NCBI GenBank assembly: GCA_963681505.1
Contig: OY811981.1
Location: 8,370,464 to 8,434,463, forward strand
DNA from: Eunapius fragilis
Lineage: Eukaryota > Porifera > Demospongiae > Spongillida > Spongillidae
DNA: 64,000 nucleotides
Direction: 5' to 3'
Both the position numbers and the translations under genes were made by a program. Positions 28,925 to 40,461 of the stretch are shown here, one piece after another; the first letter of the stretch is position 1; each line of letters begins with the position of its first letter. The notes beneath the pieces are model-generated. The model ran no database searches and was not told the DNA's origin. It saw only the letters and a program-made list of their open reading frames with translations.

Positions 28925-30959
28925 TACAATCACACACACACACACAGGATGCTGTTTATGATGCAGCTAAATAGGATATTTTATGGGCCCCTATTAGTTC
29001 CCAGCCAATGCCGGGATACTTCATTTACTGCATCTGTTGTCTGTGCTTCGTGGGCCTTTGCACTGCATTATGTTCCATTTGTTGCCTTTCGTTTGCCATG
29101 GATCGGCTTGTGTGGTTTAGCGGCAGTATCCCGGCACCTTGCCATTGCCTCAGGAAACCTAGCCCCACCCCTTCTCTCACACACTCCGCACCCACAATCA
29201 TCTGATGTATAGCTTGGCATTGTTGTGCCTTTATGTTAAAGTGTAATGGAGCTTGCGAGCTTGACCTACTAAACCTACTAAACCAGGGGAGCTGTAAGCC
29301 CGGGCCAGCACCACAGTTAGTGGCGGTTAGCTGTCTCCCCCACATGGCCTACCGTCCTGGCTTGGTAATCTGGTGGGGGGTCTGGGTCATTTCCACCAGC
29401 CTCTGGAGTGGGGTTGTTGGTTCACTGCTTACCTCTGGTCCCCATTCTCTGCCATCAGCCAACTTGACAACAATGAGAGCAATAGGTAGTGCATGTTATG
29501 GATTGCATGGATATTACTAGGTGGTTAATTACTTACTAGTAGTTAACTACTAGGGTTATTAATTACTTGTACTTAATTACTAGGTGATTAATTAATGCAC
29601 ATACACATGCACGCATTAAACACATCAACGCAAACTGGGCCAACAGAATAATTGCAAGTCTATGGGAGAACACCTTACAAGCATTGGACACTTTACTGTT
29701 GGGCCTTCACAAGAGGACAACGTTCTTGACCCCTCAAAAGTGCCACAATGTTCTGGGAGAGATTAGCAGCTTCTTCCACTCCAACGGAGAGGGTCTCTCT
29801 GGGGAGAGCCTCCACACTCAGCACTACAAGGTTAGCAGTGCTGTTTGGGATGGGGTGTGATGGTGGGACAGTGAGGGTATAGGTGTGAGGTGGGATGTGA
29901 GGTTGTGAATTATCGTTCCTGACGAAGTGCTTTCCTCCTCCATCAGGCCATTGTGAAGGAACTGGAGCTGATGTGCCTGTCCACCAGGGACCTCATCCTT
30001 AGGTGTTGTGCAGATCTGGCAGAGCAGCAGGCAAAGGCTGTGGGCTCCCCTGAGCACAGGTTTGGGGAGCTGACCCTTAGTGTTGGTTACATCAAGGAGA
30101 AGGCAGTGGTGGAGGTGACTGTACTCCAGGCAAAGCTCGCAGATGGCAAGAGGAACAGTAAAGGTTAAGCACGAGCATTGAGCAAAATATGAACCCGGCT
30201 TGAGCAAAAATATGACCTGGTCCCCAGGCTCATCTCACACCTTGGTGTACGCATGGCTCCTCCCCCAGCTGGTATTCACTGAGTGTGCTAAGAAGAAGCA
30301 CAAGACTCATGCAGAGAAGGGTACCCTGGAGCTAGTCTACAACCACACCTTCCTTCTGTATGTTAGCACAGCGTGAGAAATGCACACATGTGCTTGATAA
30401 ATGGATGGCTGGCGGGGGGGGGGGGGGGGGGGGGGGGGGGGTAGGCATGTTCTAAAAGCCATTAATAAGTATTATATAATGGAGATGTTAACTAACTTTC
30501 ATGCTCACCACAACCACTTCCCCCCCCCCCCCCCCCCCCCCCTCCCCATTGTACATCAAAGGTCAGCCATTTTGTTGTAGCATTTGGTAATGGTTTGTGC
30601 ATACTGTTAGGTCTTCTGAGGTGGAGGACATCATGATGGATGATACCATCCTCTTAGTCGGAGTCTACAGCACAAACACCAAGCACCTCATTGGTCTGGG
30701 TGTGGTACCCTGCAGGGAAATCCCCATCCTGCCGGCAGAGCAGAGGCTGCTTGACGACACGTCTCCAAGGAGAATGAGAAGGGACCTCCCCCTGATCCAC
30801 GTCGATGCGGCCATTGGTGGGGTGTACAGCGAGCTGGGAAGTAGACATTCCCACGACCATGAGGCAAGCAAATTCTACAGGTACTTGCGTAAGAAGCTGC
30901 ACATGGTTGTCCAGCTGCGGGCCATTCACACCAGACCCCTGCATCTTGGTGCAGTTTAA
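21249..30959 (+). CDS. UNC13D-like: Gene B: Munc13-4/BAIAP3-like protein, about 25 exons
   Basis: Most divergent member of the cluster, about 1,208 aa in this model; role as for gene A. Exons: 21249-21350 (provisional start), 21585-21668 (or from 21578), 21725-21784, 21840-21938, 22257-22304, 22386-22419, 22471-22512, 23126-23291, 24154-24243, 24293-24467, 24547-24866, 25286-25552, 25742-25835, 26319-26419, 26868-26916, 27245-27372, 27486-27609, 27802-27945, 28043-28144, 28215-28652, 28731-28810, 29647-29830, 29947-30163, 30228-30357, 30611-30959. Landmarks: FYCSVGLL and IGRVFLPLQ (C2A), [14 protein letters not shown] (MHD1), [17 protein letters not shown] (MHD2), C2B at the end. Exon 24547-24866 fuses two exons that are separate in A, C, D and E. 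The short G-x-x-x-W exon seen in the others was not found. Exon 28215-28652 carries an in-frame octapeptide repeat. The first exon and its junction are uncertain. Confidence 0.8.
22138..22245. repeat. GT-rich microsatellite
   Basis: GT runs with scattered A and C in the gene B intron before the 48-nt exon at 22257-22304, whose acceptor (ATTTAG) follows it almost directly. Confidence 0.9.
23315..24052. repeat. 15-16-bp pyrimidine minisatellite, about 48 copies
   Basis: Units alternate CTCCTCTCTCCTGTG and CTCCCCTCTCCTGTG. The array starts about 25 nt downstream of the donor of the gene B exon 23126-23291 and fills most of the intron. It is purely pyrimidine-rich on the transcribed strand. The predicted 245-280 aa frames over it are artefacts. 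Confidence 0.97.
24948..25020. repeat. TG microsatellite in gene B intron
   Basis: TG runs with a few substitutions, about 80 nt downstream of the donor at 24866. Confidence 0.95.
26030..26160. repeat. GA microsatellite in gene B intron
   Basis: GA/GATA-type run between exons 25742-25835 and 26319-26419. This is the interval where the other genes have a 54-57-nt exon with G-x-x-x-W, which is not recognisable in gene B. Confidence 0.95.
26958..27213. repeat. 25-bp minisatellite, about 10 copies, in the intron after the MHD1 exon of gene B
   Basis: Unit CAGCCTGTACTGTCATATCT plus TAGTC. It begins about 40 nt after the donor of exon 26868-26916. This is the same intron that carries the 23-bp splice-donor array in genes A, C, D and E, but the sequence is unrelated. 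Confidence 0.95.
27643..27776. repeat. CA microsatellite in gene B intron
   Basis: Long CA run starting about 33 nt downstream of the donor at 27609 and ending 25 nt before the next exon. Confidence 0.95.
28296..28427 (+). repeat. 24-bp coding minisatellite (C-D-Q-A-H-D-K-A)
   Basis: Five nearly exact 24-bp copies plus a 12-nt partial copy inside the gene B exon 28215-28652. The repeat is in frame and encodes CDQAHDKA units within the MUN region, between the conserved LCIALNNM motif and the helix ending QDTAATE. The corresponding exons of A, C, D and E are 237-276 nt; this one is 438 nt. Confidence 0.85.
28813..28922. repeat. GGGA/GA microsatellite at a gene B donor
   Basis: GAGA then GGGA repeats then a long GA run, starting within the donor itself: exon 28731-28810 is followed by GTGAGATAGAGAGAG. 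Confidence 0.95.
30414..30542. repeat. Paired poly-G (28 nt) and poly-C (23 nt) tracts
   Basis: Poly-G at 30414-30441 and poly-C at 30520-30542 flank about 78 nt in the last intron of gene B. In the pre-mRNA they could form a G-C stem around that loop. Confidence 0.9.
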
Positions 30960-31745
30960 AAAATCATTCATATGAAACTCCAAGCTCTATACAACCATCT
31001 ACACTGTACTGTCAGCCAAAACTTGTGTATTTGTATTGATGGTGTCATGGTGTTGTGTATTATTCATTGTTAGATTTTTAAAAATACATAGTGTTCAACC
31101 AGTGAAGTCAGAATCCTAAAGACCTTTCCTGCATCATTAAGTGTGCTGTTGTTCCTGCATCGAGTATGTCCCTGTATCAGCAGGTCTGGTGCGTCCCCGT
31201 ATCAGCAGGCCTGGTACGTTCCCGTATCAGCAGGTCTGGTGCATCCCTGTATCAGCAGGTCTGGTGCGTCCCCGTATCAGCAGGTCTGGTACGTACCCGT
31301 ATCAGCAGGCCTGGTACGTTCCCATATCAGCAGGTCTGGTACGTCCCCGTATCAGCAGGTCATGTATTAGCAGGTCTGATATGTCCCTGTATCAGCAGGT
31401 CTGGTACGTCCCTGTATCCGTAAACGCCATTATAACAGTCTGCTTGACAATGATCCGCATCCTGTGATTACTGAATGCAGGTTTAAACATGACCACTTGA
31501 CCGGCGTATGGTGCGTACTATGAATAATCGCACATGTTACCCGTTACCTAATTTAAGTTATTTTGGGAACCTGATTTTAATTATTCCTGATGGCTCTGGC
31601 CAAGTGCGCAGCAGTATTGAACAAACTCCTCTCCGTTTATCTCAAGTATACAACTGGTCTAGCCGTGACCATGGATATGAGGTTCTGCGCATGCGCATTT
31701 ATTGAACTCTCAAGGGGCGTAGCTCAACATTAGTCATTGTACGGA
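30960..31745. other. Intergenic region B to C with a 25-bp minisatellite
   Basis: No gene seen. It contains about ten copies of a 25-bp unit (ATCAGCAGGTCTGGT plus a CGTCCCCGT-type tail) at about 31167-31425. The frames open across that array are artefacts. The last part must hold the gene C promoter. Confidence 0.7.
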
Positions 31746-34700
31746 ATGAGCATGGCATTGCCACAAGAGAAAACGCCATCCAGAAAGGGAACTCTCCCGC
31801 GCAAGAAGAAGTCCGCCCTGACACCAACGGATAGGTTTGTGTTACGCATGCCAAAAGTATGCAACACGATCGAGGCCATGCTGCAGCTAGATAAGCATAC
31901 ACTTATATTCAATCCTCCCTTTGAAATGCCCTCCGTGCAGGAGGAAAGAGTTTAAACATTATACCTGTAGCGACCAACTCCGGAGTAGGTATTTGATAAA
32001 CCTATTCTTAGATTTGTGTTCGATACAACATGGAAATGATGAGATAAACTGCAAATGAGCGTACTTGAACCTCTTTCTTCTTTAAACAGTAGGACTTCTT
32101 CAGAAACGATACAGAAGCTGCTGTACACAGAGTTACTGAGCCAACAACAGTCAGATGAACCGAAGAAAGCCGAAGTAAATTAACAATCAAAAGAATCAAC
32201 ATATGGACTTCATTGTCATGTGTGTGTGTGTGTGTGTGTGCGTGTGCGTGCGTGTGTGTATGCGTATGTCACGTACGCATGCCCAAACGGAAAAGAACCA
32301 TGCTGCCACTTTGAGTGATGAGAGCTCATTTAATTCATCACTAAATACTGCCGAGGTAAGAAGAACGGTATTGAGGTTAAAGTGCTTTTTTTTTTTGTTG
32401 AGGAGATTGAAGTATGTGCATATGATTTTCTTAGGGCATGAAATATTTACCTCATCTTTCTTTCAGCTAAGCTCAGTGCTTCTCCCACTCCTAAGAAGGA
32501 CAAAAATAGCTTCAGTTCTGTTCACTGATGAGGGTTACATAGACACACACCTCTACCTCACTGAGGTAAAATGGATGAAACAATCTGTATAAGTGTTCTT
32601 AAATTGTGATTCTACTTGTTCAGGTGGCCAAATCTTCTAATATAACTCAACCACAACTTGATCCTGGAGTATGTTTTTAAAATTGGAAGTGTATTCTAAC
32701 ACATTAAAATCTGTATTTCAGTTGCCATGGAGACTGCAGTGCAGAGGTTGGTTTCTATTAATGGTGTACAGATAAATGTTAAAACTTGTACTACACTGGG
32801 TGCTGGTCTATTAGTATTGTATAAATAAATGTTCTTTGACTACTACTGTGTGCTCACTCATGGTTAAATTACATGCATGCATCAGTATTACACGTTGAAA
32901 AAGATGGTACAAAAAATAATGTATTTATATTTACTTTTCTATTAGTGACTGGATTTGAGAGAAGTGTTGCAAAGACCACAGAGGAAGGTAACAAAGCCAC
33001 AAAGAGCACAATGCACACCATTGGTACATTACAGAGGGTACATTATGGGAACGTGAGCTACATTACTGCATAACGACTTGAAACCTATCGAATTCCACAA
33101 TGTATCAACAGTTAACTTTTCACTTCTTTACGGTAACAAAAATAAAAAGCATCTTGAATGTTATTTGCACAAGGACACACAAGTTCTAAGTGTTATGATG
33201 TAGTTAATAAGTTTTGGCTCATGTGATGCCTTGTCAATGGCCACATTCAGCCTGTCAGTACTACTGTCGACTGGGTTTGTTGACTGTGAACGTCTGGAAT
33301 ACCTTTGAGAGTGGGAACCTACAAGACAAAGACACCTACTGCACAAAGCCAGAAAGTATACCATTTTGGTACGATATCAAACCAGGAAGTGTGCCCCTAT
33401 GGAACGAGATGTTTGAGTTGTAAGTGCATCGCTCCAAGGGTGGACCTAGTCACTAATTATAAGTGTTTGCCTCCTCCTACATGTCTACAGTCCAGTACCA
33501 GAGCTACAAGAGAAGGTCATCCTCATTGAAGTATGGAGCCAGGACTGCAAGGGTGGCTCCCATAATGAGTGAGTAGGAGGCTGCACCCTAACTCAATGCA
33601 GCACATTGAACATCAGCATTAGGCTGGTACTCAGCACATTGAACATCAGCATTAGGCTGGTACACAGAACATTGAACATCGGCATTAGGCTGGTACTCAG
33701 CACATTGAACATCAGCATTAGGCTGGTACTCAGCACATTGAACATCAGCATTAGGCTGGTACACAGAACATTGAACATCAGCATTAGGCTGGTACTCAGC
33801 ACATTGAACATCAGCATTAGGCTGGTACACAGAACATTGAACATCGGCATTAGGCTGGTACACAGCACATTGAACATCAGCATTAGGCTGGTACACAGCA
33901 CATTGAACATCAGCATTAGGCTGGTACTCAGCACATTGAACATCAGCATTAGGCTGGTACACAGAACATTGAACATCAGCATTAGGCTGGTACACAGCAC
34001 ATTGAACATCAGCATTAGGCTGGTACACAGAACATTGAACATCAGCATTAGGTTGGTACTCAGCACATTGAACATCAGCATTAGGCTGGTACACAGCACA
34101 TTGAACATCTGATTCAGCATTAGGCTGGTACACAGAACATTGAACATCAGCATTAGGCTGGTACTCAGCACATTGAACATCAGCATTAGGCTGGTACTCA
34201 GCACATTGAACATCAGCATTAGGCTGGTACACAGAACATTGAACATCAGCATTAGGCTGGTACTCAGCACATTGAACATCAGCATTAGGCTGGTACACAG
34301 CACATTGAACATCGGCATTAGGCTGGTACTCAGCACATTGAACATCAGCATTAGGCTGGTACACAGCACATTGAACATCAGCATTAGGCTGGTACTCAGC
34401 ACATTGAACATCAGCATTAGGCTGGTACACAGCACATTGAACATCAGCATTAGGCTGGTACTCAGCACATTGAACATCAGCATTAGGCTGGTACACAGAA
34501 CATTGAACATCAGCATTAGGCTGGTACTCAGCACATTGAACATCAGCATTAGGCTGGTACACAGCACATTGAACATCAGCATTAGGCTGGTACTCAGCAC
34601 ATTGAACATCAGCATTAGGCTGGTACTCAGCACATTGAACATCAGCATTAGGCTGGTACACAGAACATTGAACATCAGCATTAGGCTGGTACTCAGCACA

Positions 34701-37700
34701 TTGAACATCAGCATTAGGCTGGTACACAGCACATTGAACATCGGCATTAGGCTGGTATACAGAACATTGAACATCAGCATTAGGCTGGTACTCAGCACAT
34801 TGAACATCAGCATTAGGCTGGTACACATCACATTGAACATCAGCATTAGACTGGTATACAGCACATTGAACATCAATCAGCATTAGGCTGGTACACAGAA
34901 CATAATGAGCCTTTGGTCCCTGCTCCAACTGAGATATTAGTACTGCAAAATTTTGCCATCAAAGAGAATGCTATGTAATCAAAGTACTGTCTGTAACCCA
35001 ATGACAAATCAAGAGGGATGATAATGGGGTGTGGCTCAGTGTAGTCTGCCCCTCCCTACAGCATCGTCAACCATTCAAAATCAACGTTCATTGGGCGTGC
35101 AGCTGTGGAGCTGTGTAACATTCCCATGGATCACAGGAAGTTCACACACCTCACTCTTTACTCCCACTCCAAGAAGCACACCAGAGGGATGGTGTCAGTC
35201 CAGTTCTGCTTCAGGCAGCTGGAGGTGTGTGATCATATGTAAATATAATTGTGGTGGGGTCATTGGGTGGTATTGGTGGTATTGGTATTGGTGGTGGTAT
35301 TGGTGGTGGTATTGGTGGTGGGGTGGTGGTGGTATTGGTGGTGGTGGTATTGGTGGTGGGGTGGTGGTGGTATTGGTGGTGGGGTAGTGGTGGTATTGGT
35401 GGTGGGGTGGTGGTGGTAGTGTGGTGCTGGTGTTGGAATTGTGGGGTGTGTTGGTATTGGTGATGGAATGGTGGTGGAAGCATTTAGTTGTTGGTAGGTG
35501 GAGTGATGGGAGTGCATTTTCTATTATGCAGTCTGATGTATCTCCCGAAGAGGCTATTTGCAACTACGCAGTGCTGTTCAAGGCCATTGTGAAACATGAG
35601 AGTGAAAAGGTAAAGGCCCACCTAAGCACTGCACAGCTGATGTACCCTGCACCTTAGCAGGATCATTGTAAAGGAGGGGATGCCCCCAGCCAGGGGGACG
35701 AGGAAAATGGCGGAGCGGCTCCCCCTCGCACGGGTGAGCCGTTCCTCCCAAAGTGGACGGCCCAACTCAGCCCCAAAGCCAAGCAGATCCTTCTCACTTA
35801 TGCCACATGGCTAAACATTGGGGACCTGCAAAGGGCTGACTTGTGAGTGAAGGCTTTGGATTTCTGATTCACACATTGCGTAGCGCTCTGCGTGCAAAAA
35901 ATAAATATAATATAATTTCTGAAGCATGTACTAAATTATGGGCAGGCCAGTATGTTATTTATCTATGTATCTTATCTATACTTTATTAAATCATGGGCAA
36001 TGTGGTCTGCTTTCAGGGAGCTCTCAGTGCTCATGAACTACCAAGTCAAGATGGAGGCATTCTTAGCACTGCTGGAGGAGATTGAAGCCAAGGCTGGAAG
36101 AGGAAAGTCTGTTAGCAGTAGCAGTGAGGTCACACCACAGACCCATGCATTGACGGACGCTTGGTCCAGTGACCTACAGGAAACACTGGCTGGGCTGTGC
36201 AGCTACTGCAAGAATGTCCTTGAGCACCACCTGGACATAATAAAACCTGAGGAGCTTAGAGAAGTCTTGAAGTAGGTCATCACACCCATACCCACACCTA
36301 TACCTACACCTTATACCCACACCCTATACCCACACCTATACCTACACCTTATACCCACACCCTATACCCACACCTATACCTACACCTTATACCCACACCC
36401 TATGCCCACACCTATACCTACACCTTATACCCACCTTATACCCATCAACACCCTATACCCACCAACACCCTGTACCCACACCTATGCCCACCAACACTCT
36501 ACACCCACACCTATACCCACCAATACCTACACCCACACCTGTACCCACCAACACCCTACACCCTACACCCACACCTATACCCACCAACACTAGCCACACC
36601 TATGCCCACACACTCTACACCTGCATCAAAACCTACACCCCATATAAACATCTAATCGTTGACTAAACATTAACACTGATCTGCTTACCAGGATCTTGGA
36701 AAAGCTATATACTCTGAATCCATTTGTGAGCAATCTACCCAGCACGGAACAAAGCTTTCATAAAACACTTCATGAATGTGCTAAGGTGTGTGTCTTCCCC
36801 TCCCCCCACCCCCCATCCTCCACCCCCTAGTTACCCCATACATCTTGGTGCTCCCCAGGGTGGTATTGAACACTGGCTGAAGATCAGTGAGGCAGAGTCC
36901 CAGAACACAACAATGGTAAGGGCACATGTGTATATATGACATCAGGATACATAATCCCCCCCCCCCCCCCCCCCCCCCCACTTGTTAGGACCATCAGAGA
37001 AGGGCCAAATCATTGAAGGTGCTGACTGAACGTTGTTGTGATATGTGCCAGCAAGTCCAGGAACACATTGTGGGCCTCTTCAAAGGGTGAGTGGGATTGC
37101 TAGCTTCACATATATGACCCTATCTGCCTCTCATGCCAGGTTTGGTGTGGACTACTACTCCATCTTCATACAAGCTGTGGGGTCCAAGGTAGGCTGGTTA
37201 TAGGGTCCAAGGTAGGCTGGTTATAGGGTCCAAGGTAGGCTGGTTATAGGGTCCAAGGTAGGCTGGTTATAGGGTCCAAGGTAGGCTGGTTATAAGGTCC
37301 AAGGTAGGCTGGTTATAGGGTCCAGGGTAGGCTGGTTATAGGGTCCAAGGTAGGCTGGTTATAGGGTCCAAGGTAGGCTGGTTATAGGGTCAGCTGAACT
37401 ATCCTCTCACTTTTTCCTCCATAACTCATTCACAATTCACTCTCTGGTCTTGTTTCCGTTTTCTCTATCATAAGCTTTCTGAAGTGACTACTCGGTACAT
37501 ATCAGAGCAAACTGATCTCCTTTCTGATGCAAGTACAGCCAGTATATACTACCAGACATTCCAAATAGCCAGACACATACAGAGTCAAGCCAGCTCCTTT
37601 GAGCCAAAGTATGCCATGATGTGATAGACCAGGGTGCATGGTGGTTTATGTGGTGCAAAGCTAATGCACATGCATGGCTTTCATCTCCATGTAGCTTGTC

Positions 37701-39920
37701 AAAGGAACTCAAGATATGGCACAGCCACAAGTGGTATAAGCCTCTTGTGCTCAGCTGGATCACAGCTGCCAAGAACACTTGTCAGGGAAGGATACAGAAG
37801 GCTGTGGAACTGGATGAGGTTGAGGAAAATGCATGTGATTATAAAAACCTCCACCTTCTCTCCCTCCCTGTCCATCTCTCCCTCCCTGCCTCCCCAAAAA
37901 TACATCTTCTTAATCTGTTCCTTACCTTACCTTCATCTGCATAGGTTGTCGAAGTGATTGGAGAAGTCAAATACTCATCATCTGCCATTGATGTTTCTAC
38001 ATTTCTCTACCAGATGGTTAAATTTTGGAAAGAGTTGGACTGGCCAGACATTGAGGAGTGTTTCCCCTTTGCCCTGCTTCATCTGCAGGTGAGATGATCA
38101 CGCCTTCAGCGTTTAGCAGCTTTTTTTATGTGTTGGTTATTGTATCCATTCACCTTGGTTGCACCACCACCCATAGCAAGTATTAATGCTCATATGATGC
38201 TCATCCTATAATGCAAAATATGTAATACTTTTTTTTTTTCCTGGATATTCTCAGGCAATCTGTGATTGTGCAGAGTTCTACGTGGAGACCTGCTATAAGC
38301 AGCTGACCTCAAAGAATCTTCACGATGTAAAAGGACAGTTCTCCGCTTCTGCACAGGTTAGCTATAGGGAAAAATTTGGTGTCTCGATTGAGTACCTCTT
38401 TGCCAACCAGGTATGCATTCTGTTCAACAACATGGCTCACGTCAAGAGCCAGTTGGACAAGCTGTCCCAGGAGCTGGAGGTGGAGGCAGTTTGCAAGAGA
38501 ATGCAGCAGGGCAGAACTGAAGAAACAGTGAGAACATTAGAGAACCTCAAGAGGAGTGCAGTGGAAGACATTGCAAACAAGATTCTGATATCGGTGCGCC
38601 AGTTCAGCAAAATGTTGGCTCCCGACATCACTGCCTTTATTAAAAATATAATGATCTCTGCAGATGTAAATGCTTCAATAGAGGTGAGGGCGTGGATTAT
38701 TGTAACTTCTTCTCATGACTTATTTCCTCAAATGCAACGATTTAAGGATCTGCAAGAATTTCTTAACAAGAACCTGAAGACATTTTCCGAGTACCTCCTT
38801 GATGATGTTTTCCATAAGTATGGACTGCGTACCTTGTGAATAATCTTATCATAATCCCTTTCTCTCTCTATTCCCCTTATTCTCTCCTCTCCTTCCTTCC
38901 CTCCCTCTCCCTCCACTGTTTCACAAATCCAGGGTCCTTTACTGTGTGTGGTCAGTCACTATCTCATCTGCCCAGATGGCCCTTCAGAGTGGTATACAGT
39001 CACAGGCCGAGTGTAGCCAGCTGTCCTCAGCACTGCAAGCCCTGAAGGAGTTTTTCAACGCTGATGGCAATGGACTCACAGAGAAGAAGCTTGAAAATGA
39101 TGAGTACAAGGTGATGGAATACCTCTGTAGCATATTTTAAATGTACTATCTTTACAGGCATTGGTCGATGAACTAGCAGTTAAGTGCCTACCAACAAAGG
39201 ACCTCATCTCCAAGTGCTGTATGGAACTGGCTGAGCAGCAGCCTGCAGATACAGTGTCATCTCTAATTGGAGAGCTTTCCTTCAGCATTGCCTATCTAGA
39301 GGCAAAATCAGTTTTGGAGGTCAACATATTGAATGCAAAGCTAGTCACTGGAGATAAAAATAGGAAAGATGGTATGTGTAATTTTGCTGTGATGACATCA
39401 TTGACCAATCACATTCTTCCTCTGGCTCTGTTCTTATGCCTAGGTTCTGCTGACTCCTTTGTGCAGATATGGCTTCTACCTCAGGCACAGTTCCAAGAGT
39501 GTACTAAAGGGAGTTACAAAACAGATCTGAAGAAAGGAACGCTGACGCCAGTGTACTACAAGGAACTCCAGCTGTGAGTGCATGTCCACCCATCCTCCAT
39601 CCAAAATGACAGACTTGTATGCACGTTTCAGACCTGCCAAACTGGAGGACTTGAGAGGACAGGGAGCCATCTTGGTGCTGGCACTATATTTCAAAGACAT
39701 GAGTCACATTGCTGGGCTGTGTGTGGTCCCGTGTAGAGGTGTCCCTGTCTTGCAAAATGAGGCCGGCAGACAGAAGCTCACTCTTCCTCTATTTCTAGCA
39801 AAGATTCCCAAAAGTGGGCCTCTGAAGGAACTGACAATCAGACAGGCATCACAAGATCAAGAAATGGCTGACTTTTACCACTATGTCGTGAAAAAACTGT
39901 GTGCTTCCATGCCTAGATAG
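31746..39920 (+). CDS. UNC13D-like: Gene C: Munc13-4/BAIAP3-like protein, 27 exons
   Basis: Complete model of about 1,109 aa, close to the 1,090 aa of human Munc13-4. Exons: 31746-31834, 32090-32174, 32296-32355, 32467-32565, 32624-32668, 32722-32746, 32946-32987, 33251-33419, 33491-33568, 35062-35224, 35532-35609, 35658-35842, 36017-36271, 36692-36785, 36859-36915, 36989-37086, 37140-37188, 37475-37608, 37695-37818, 37945-38088, 38255-38356, 38411-38683, 38747-38817, 38933-39110, 39158-39371, 39444-39573, 39632-39920. All phases join. ATG chosen because the upstream frame starts only with TTG. N-terminus basic (PRKKKS); C2A: YYCRLGLL, KVILIEVWS, FIGRAAV; MHD1: FGVDYYSIFIQAVG; then YSSSAID, FNNMAHV and EYLLDDVF; MHD2: FFNADGNGLT; C2B: SADSFVQIWLLP and LALYFKDMSHIAGL. 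Exon 35658 has a tandem TAGCAG acceptor. Its 3' part is nearly identical to gene D. Confidence 0.9.
33596..34905. repeat. 33-bp minisatellite, about 39 copies
   Basis: Unit ACATTGAACATCAGCATTAG plus GCTGGTACWCAGM. It starts about 27 nt downstream of the donor of gene C exon 33491-33568 and fills the intron. The two main unit types (ACTCAGC and ACACAGA/C) are intermixed. Because 33 is a multiple of 3, long frames stay open on both strands (up to about 446 codons); they lack exon context and are rejected as genes. Confidence 0.97.
35250..35475. repeat. GGTATT/GGTGGT simple repeat
   Basis: G/T-only run of GGTGGTATTGGT-type units beginning about 25 nt after the donor at 35224 of gene C. Confidence 0.95.
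36277..36640. repeat. C/A/T-rich minisatellite (CACCTATACC type)
   Basis: Irregular units of ACACCTATACCTACACC, ACCCTATACCC and ACCAACACC, starting about 5 nt beyond the donor of gene C exon 36017-36271 and filling that intron. Confidence 0.95.
36956..36979. repeat. Poly-C tract before a gene C acceptor
   Basis: About 23 C just upstream of the acceptor at 36988, so it also serves as the polypyrimidine tract. Confidence 0.9.
37189..37390 (+). repeat. 23-bp splice-donor minisatellite in gene C, about 9 copies
   Basis: Same unit and register as the large gene A array. It starts at the donor of exon 37140-37188 (GGGTCCAAG|GTAGGCTGG) and repeats without a gap into the intron. Confidence 0.97.
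39184..39832 (+). repeat. Near-identical tract shared with gene D (C copy)
   Basis: About 649 bp, three exon portions plus two introns, match 48176-48824 with only scattered substitutions. Sequence on both sides is clearly diverged. Confidence 0.9.
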
Positions 39921-40461
39921 TAACGTAATCCAGCGATATTTTCAGTTTCATTTATTTATGTCAGCACGAGAGTTAATTGCTTCTTAATTATAAGTGCATG
40001 CGCCCGTACTATATTAGTAATTGCTTGTGTCACGTGCCATGCGGCCGCCTCTATGAATGTTAAGCAACTAGCTTATTACTACACTTGGAGTACGGGTAGG
40101 CGAAGAGCGCCATATGCAAAAAGCAACTCCTCATCTGTGAATGAAGAAACGAATGATGCTTTAAACCACGTACTCCGGCCTCAATATGCAGAGCTCAGAC
40201 CAGGTAGACCCTACGTGTGCTCCGTGCGACCATAGGGTGCGACCATAATGACGTGGGGGTGATGCGAACGGTGGGGTTGCTAGGGATTGTAACGTTTATC
40301 ATTTTATCGCTACGGGTGTGATCGTGATTAACAAGGGTCCCAGAAAAGCAGGAGGCCGTGTAGGGGGTATGGAGGGGGGAATACTTAGGGTATTTCCCCG
40401 CGGTGAATCCAATTATTTTTTGCTACGCTGGTTGCTCTGCCACGCCCCTCACCCCTAAAAG
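39921..40461. other. Intergenic region C to D
   Basis: No assigned exon. An open frame beginning ATG at 40053 is a possible first exon of gene D but ends in no donor of the right phase. The stretch should hold the gene D promoter. Confidence 0.5.

Noticed and set aside
33588-34928. Long open frames (up to about 446 codons) on both strands
   Set aside because: The 33-bp unit is a multiple of 3 and lacks stops in several frames. It lies wholly in a gene C intron whose flanking exons join in phase.
40053-40235. ATG frame as first exon of gene D
   Set aside because: No donor in the phase required by the next exon was found and the peptide is not basic like the other first exons. It remains only a candidate.
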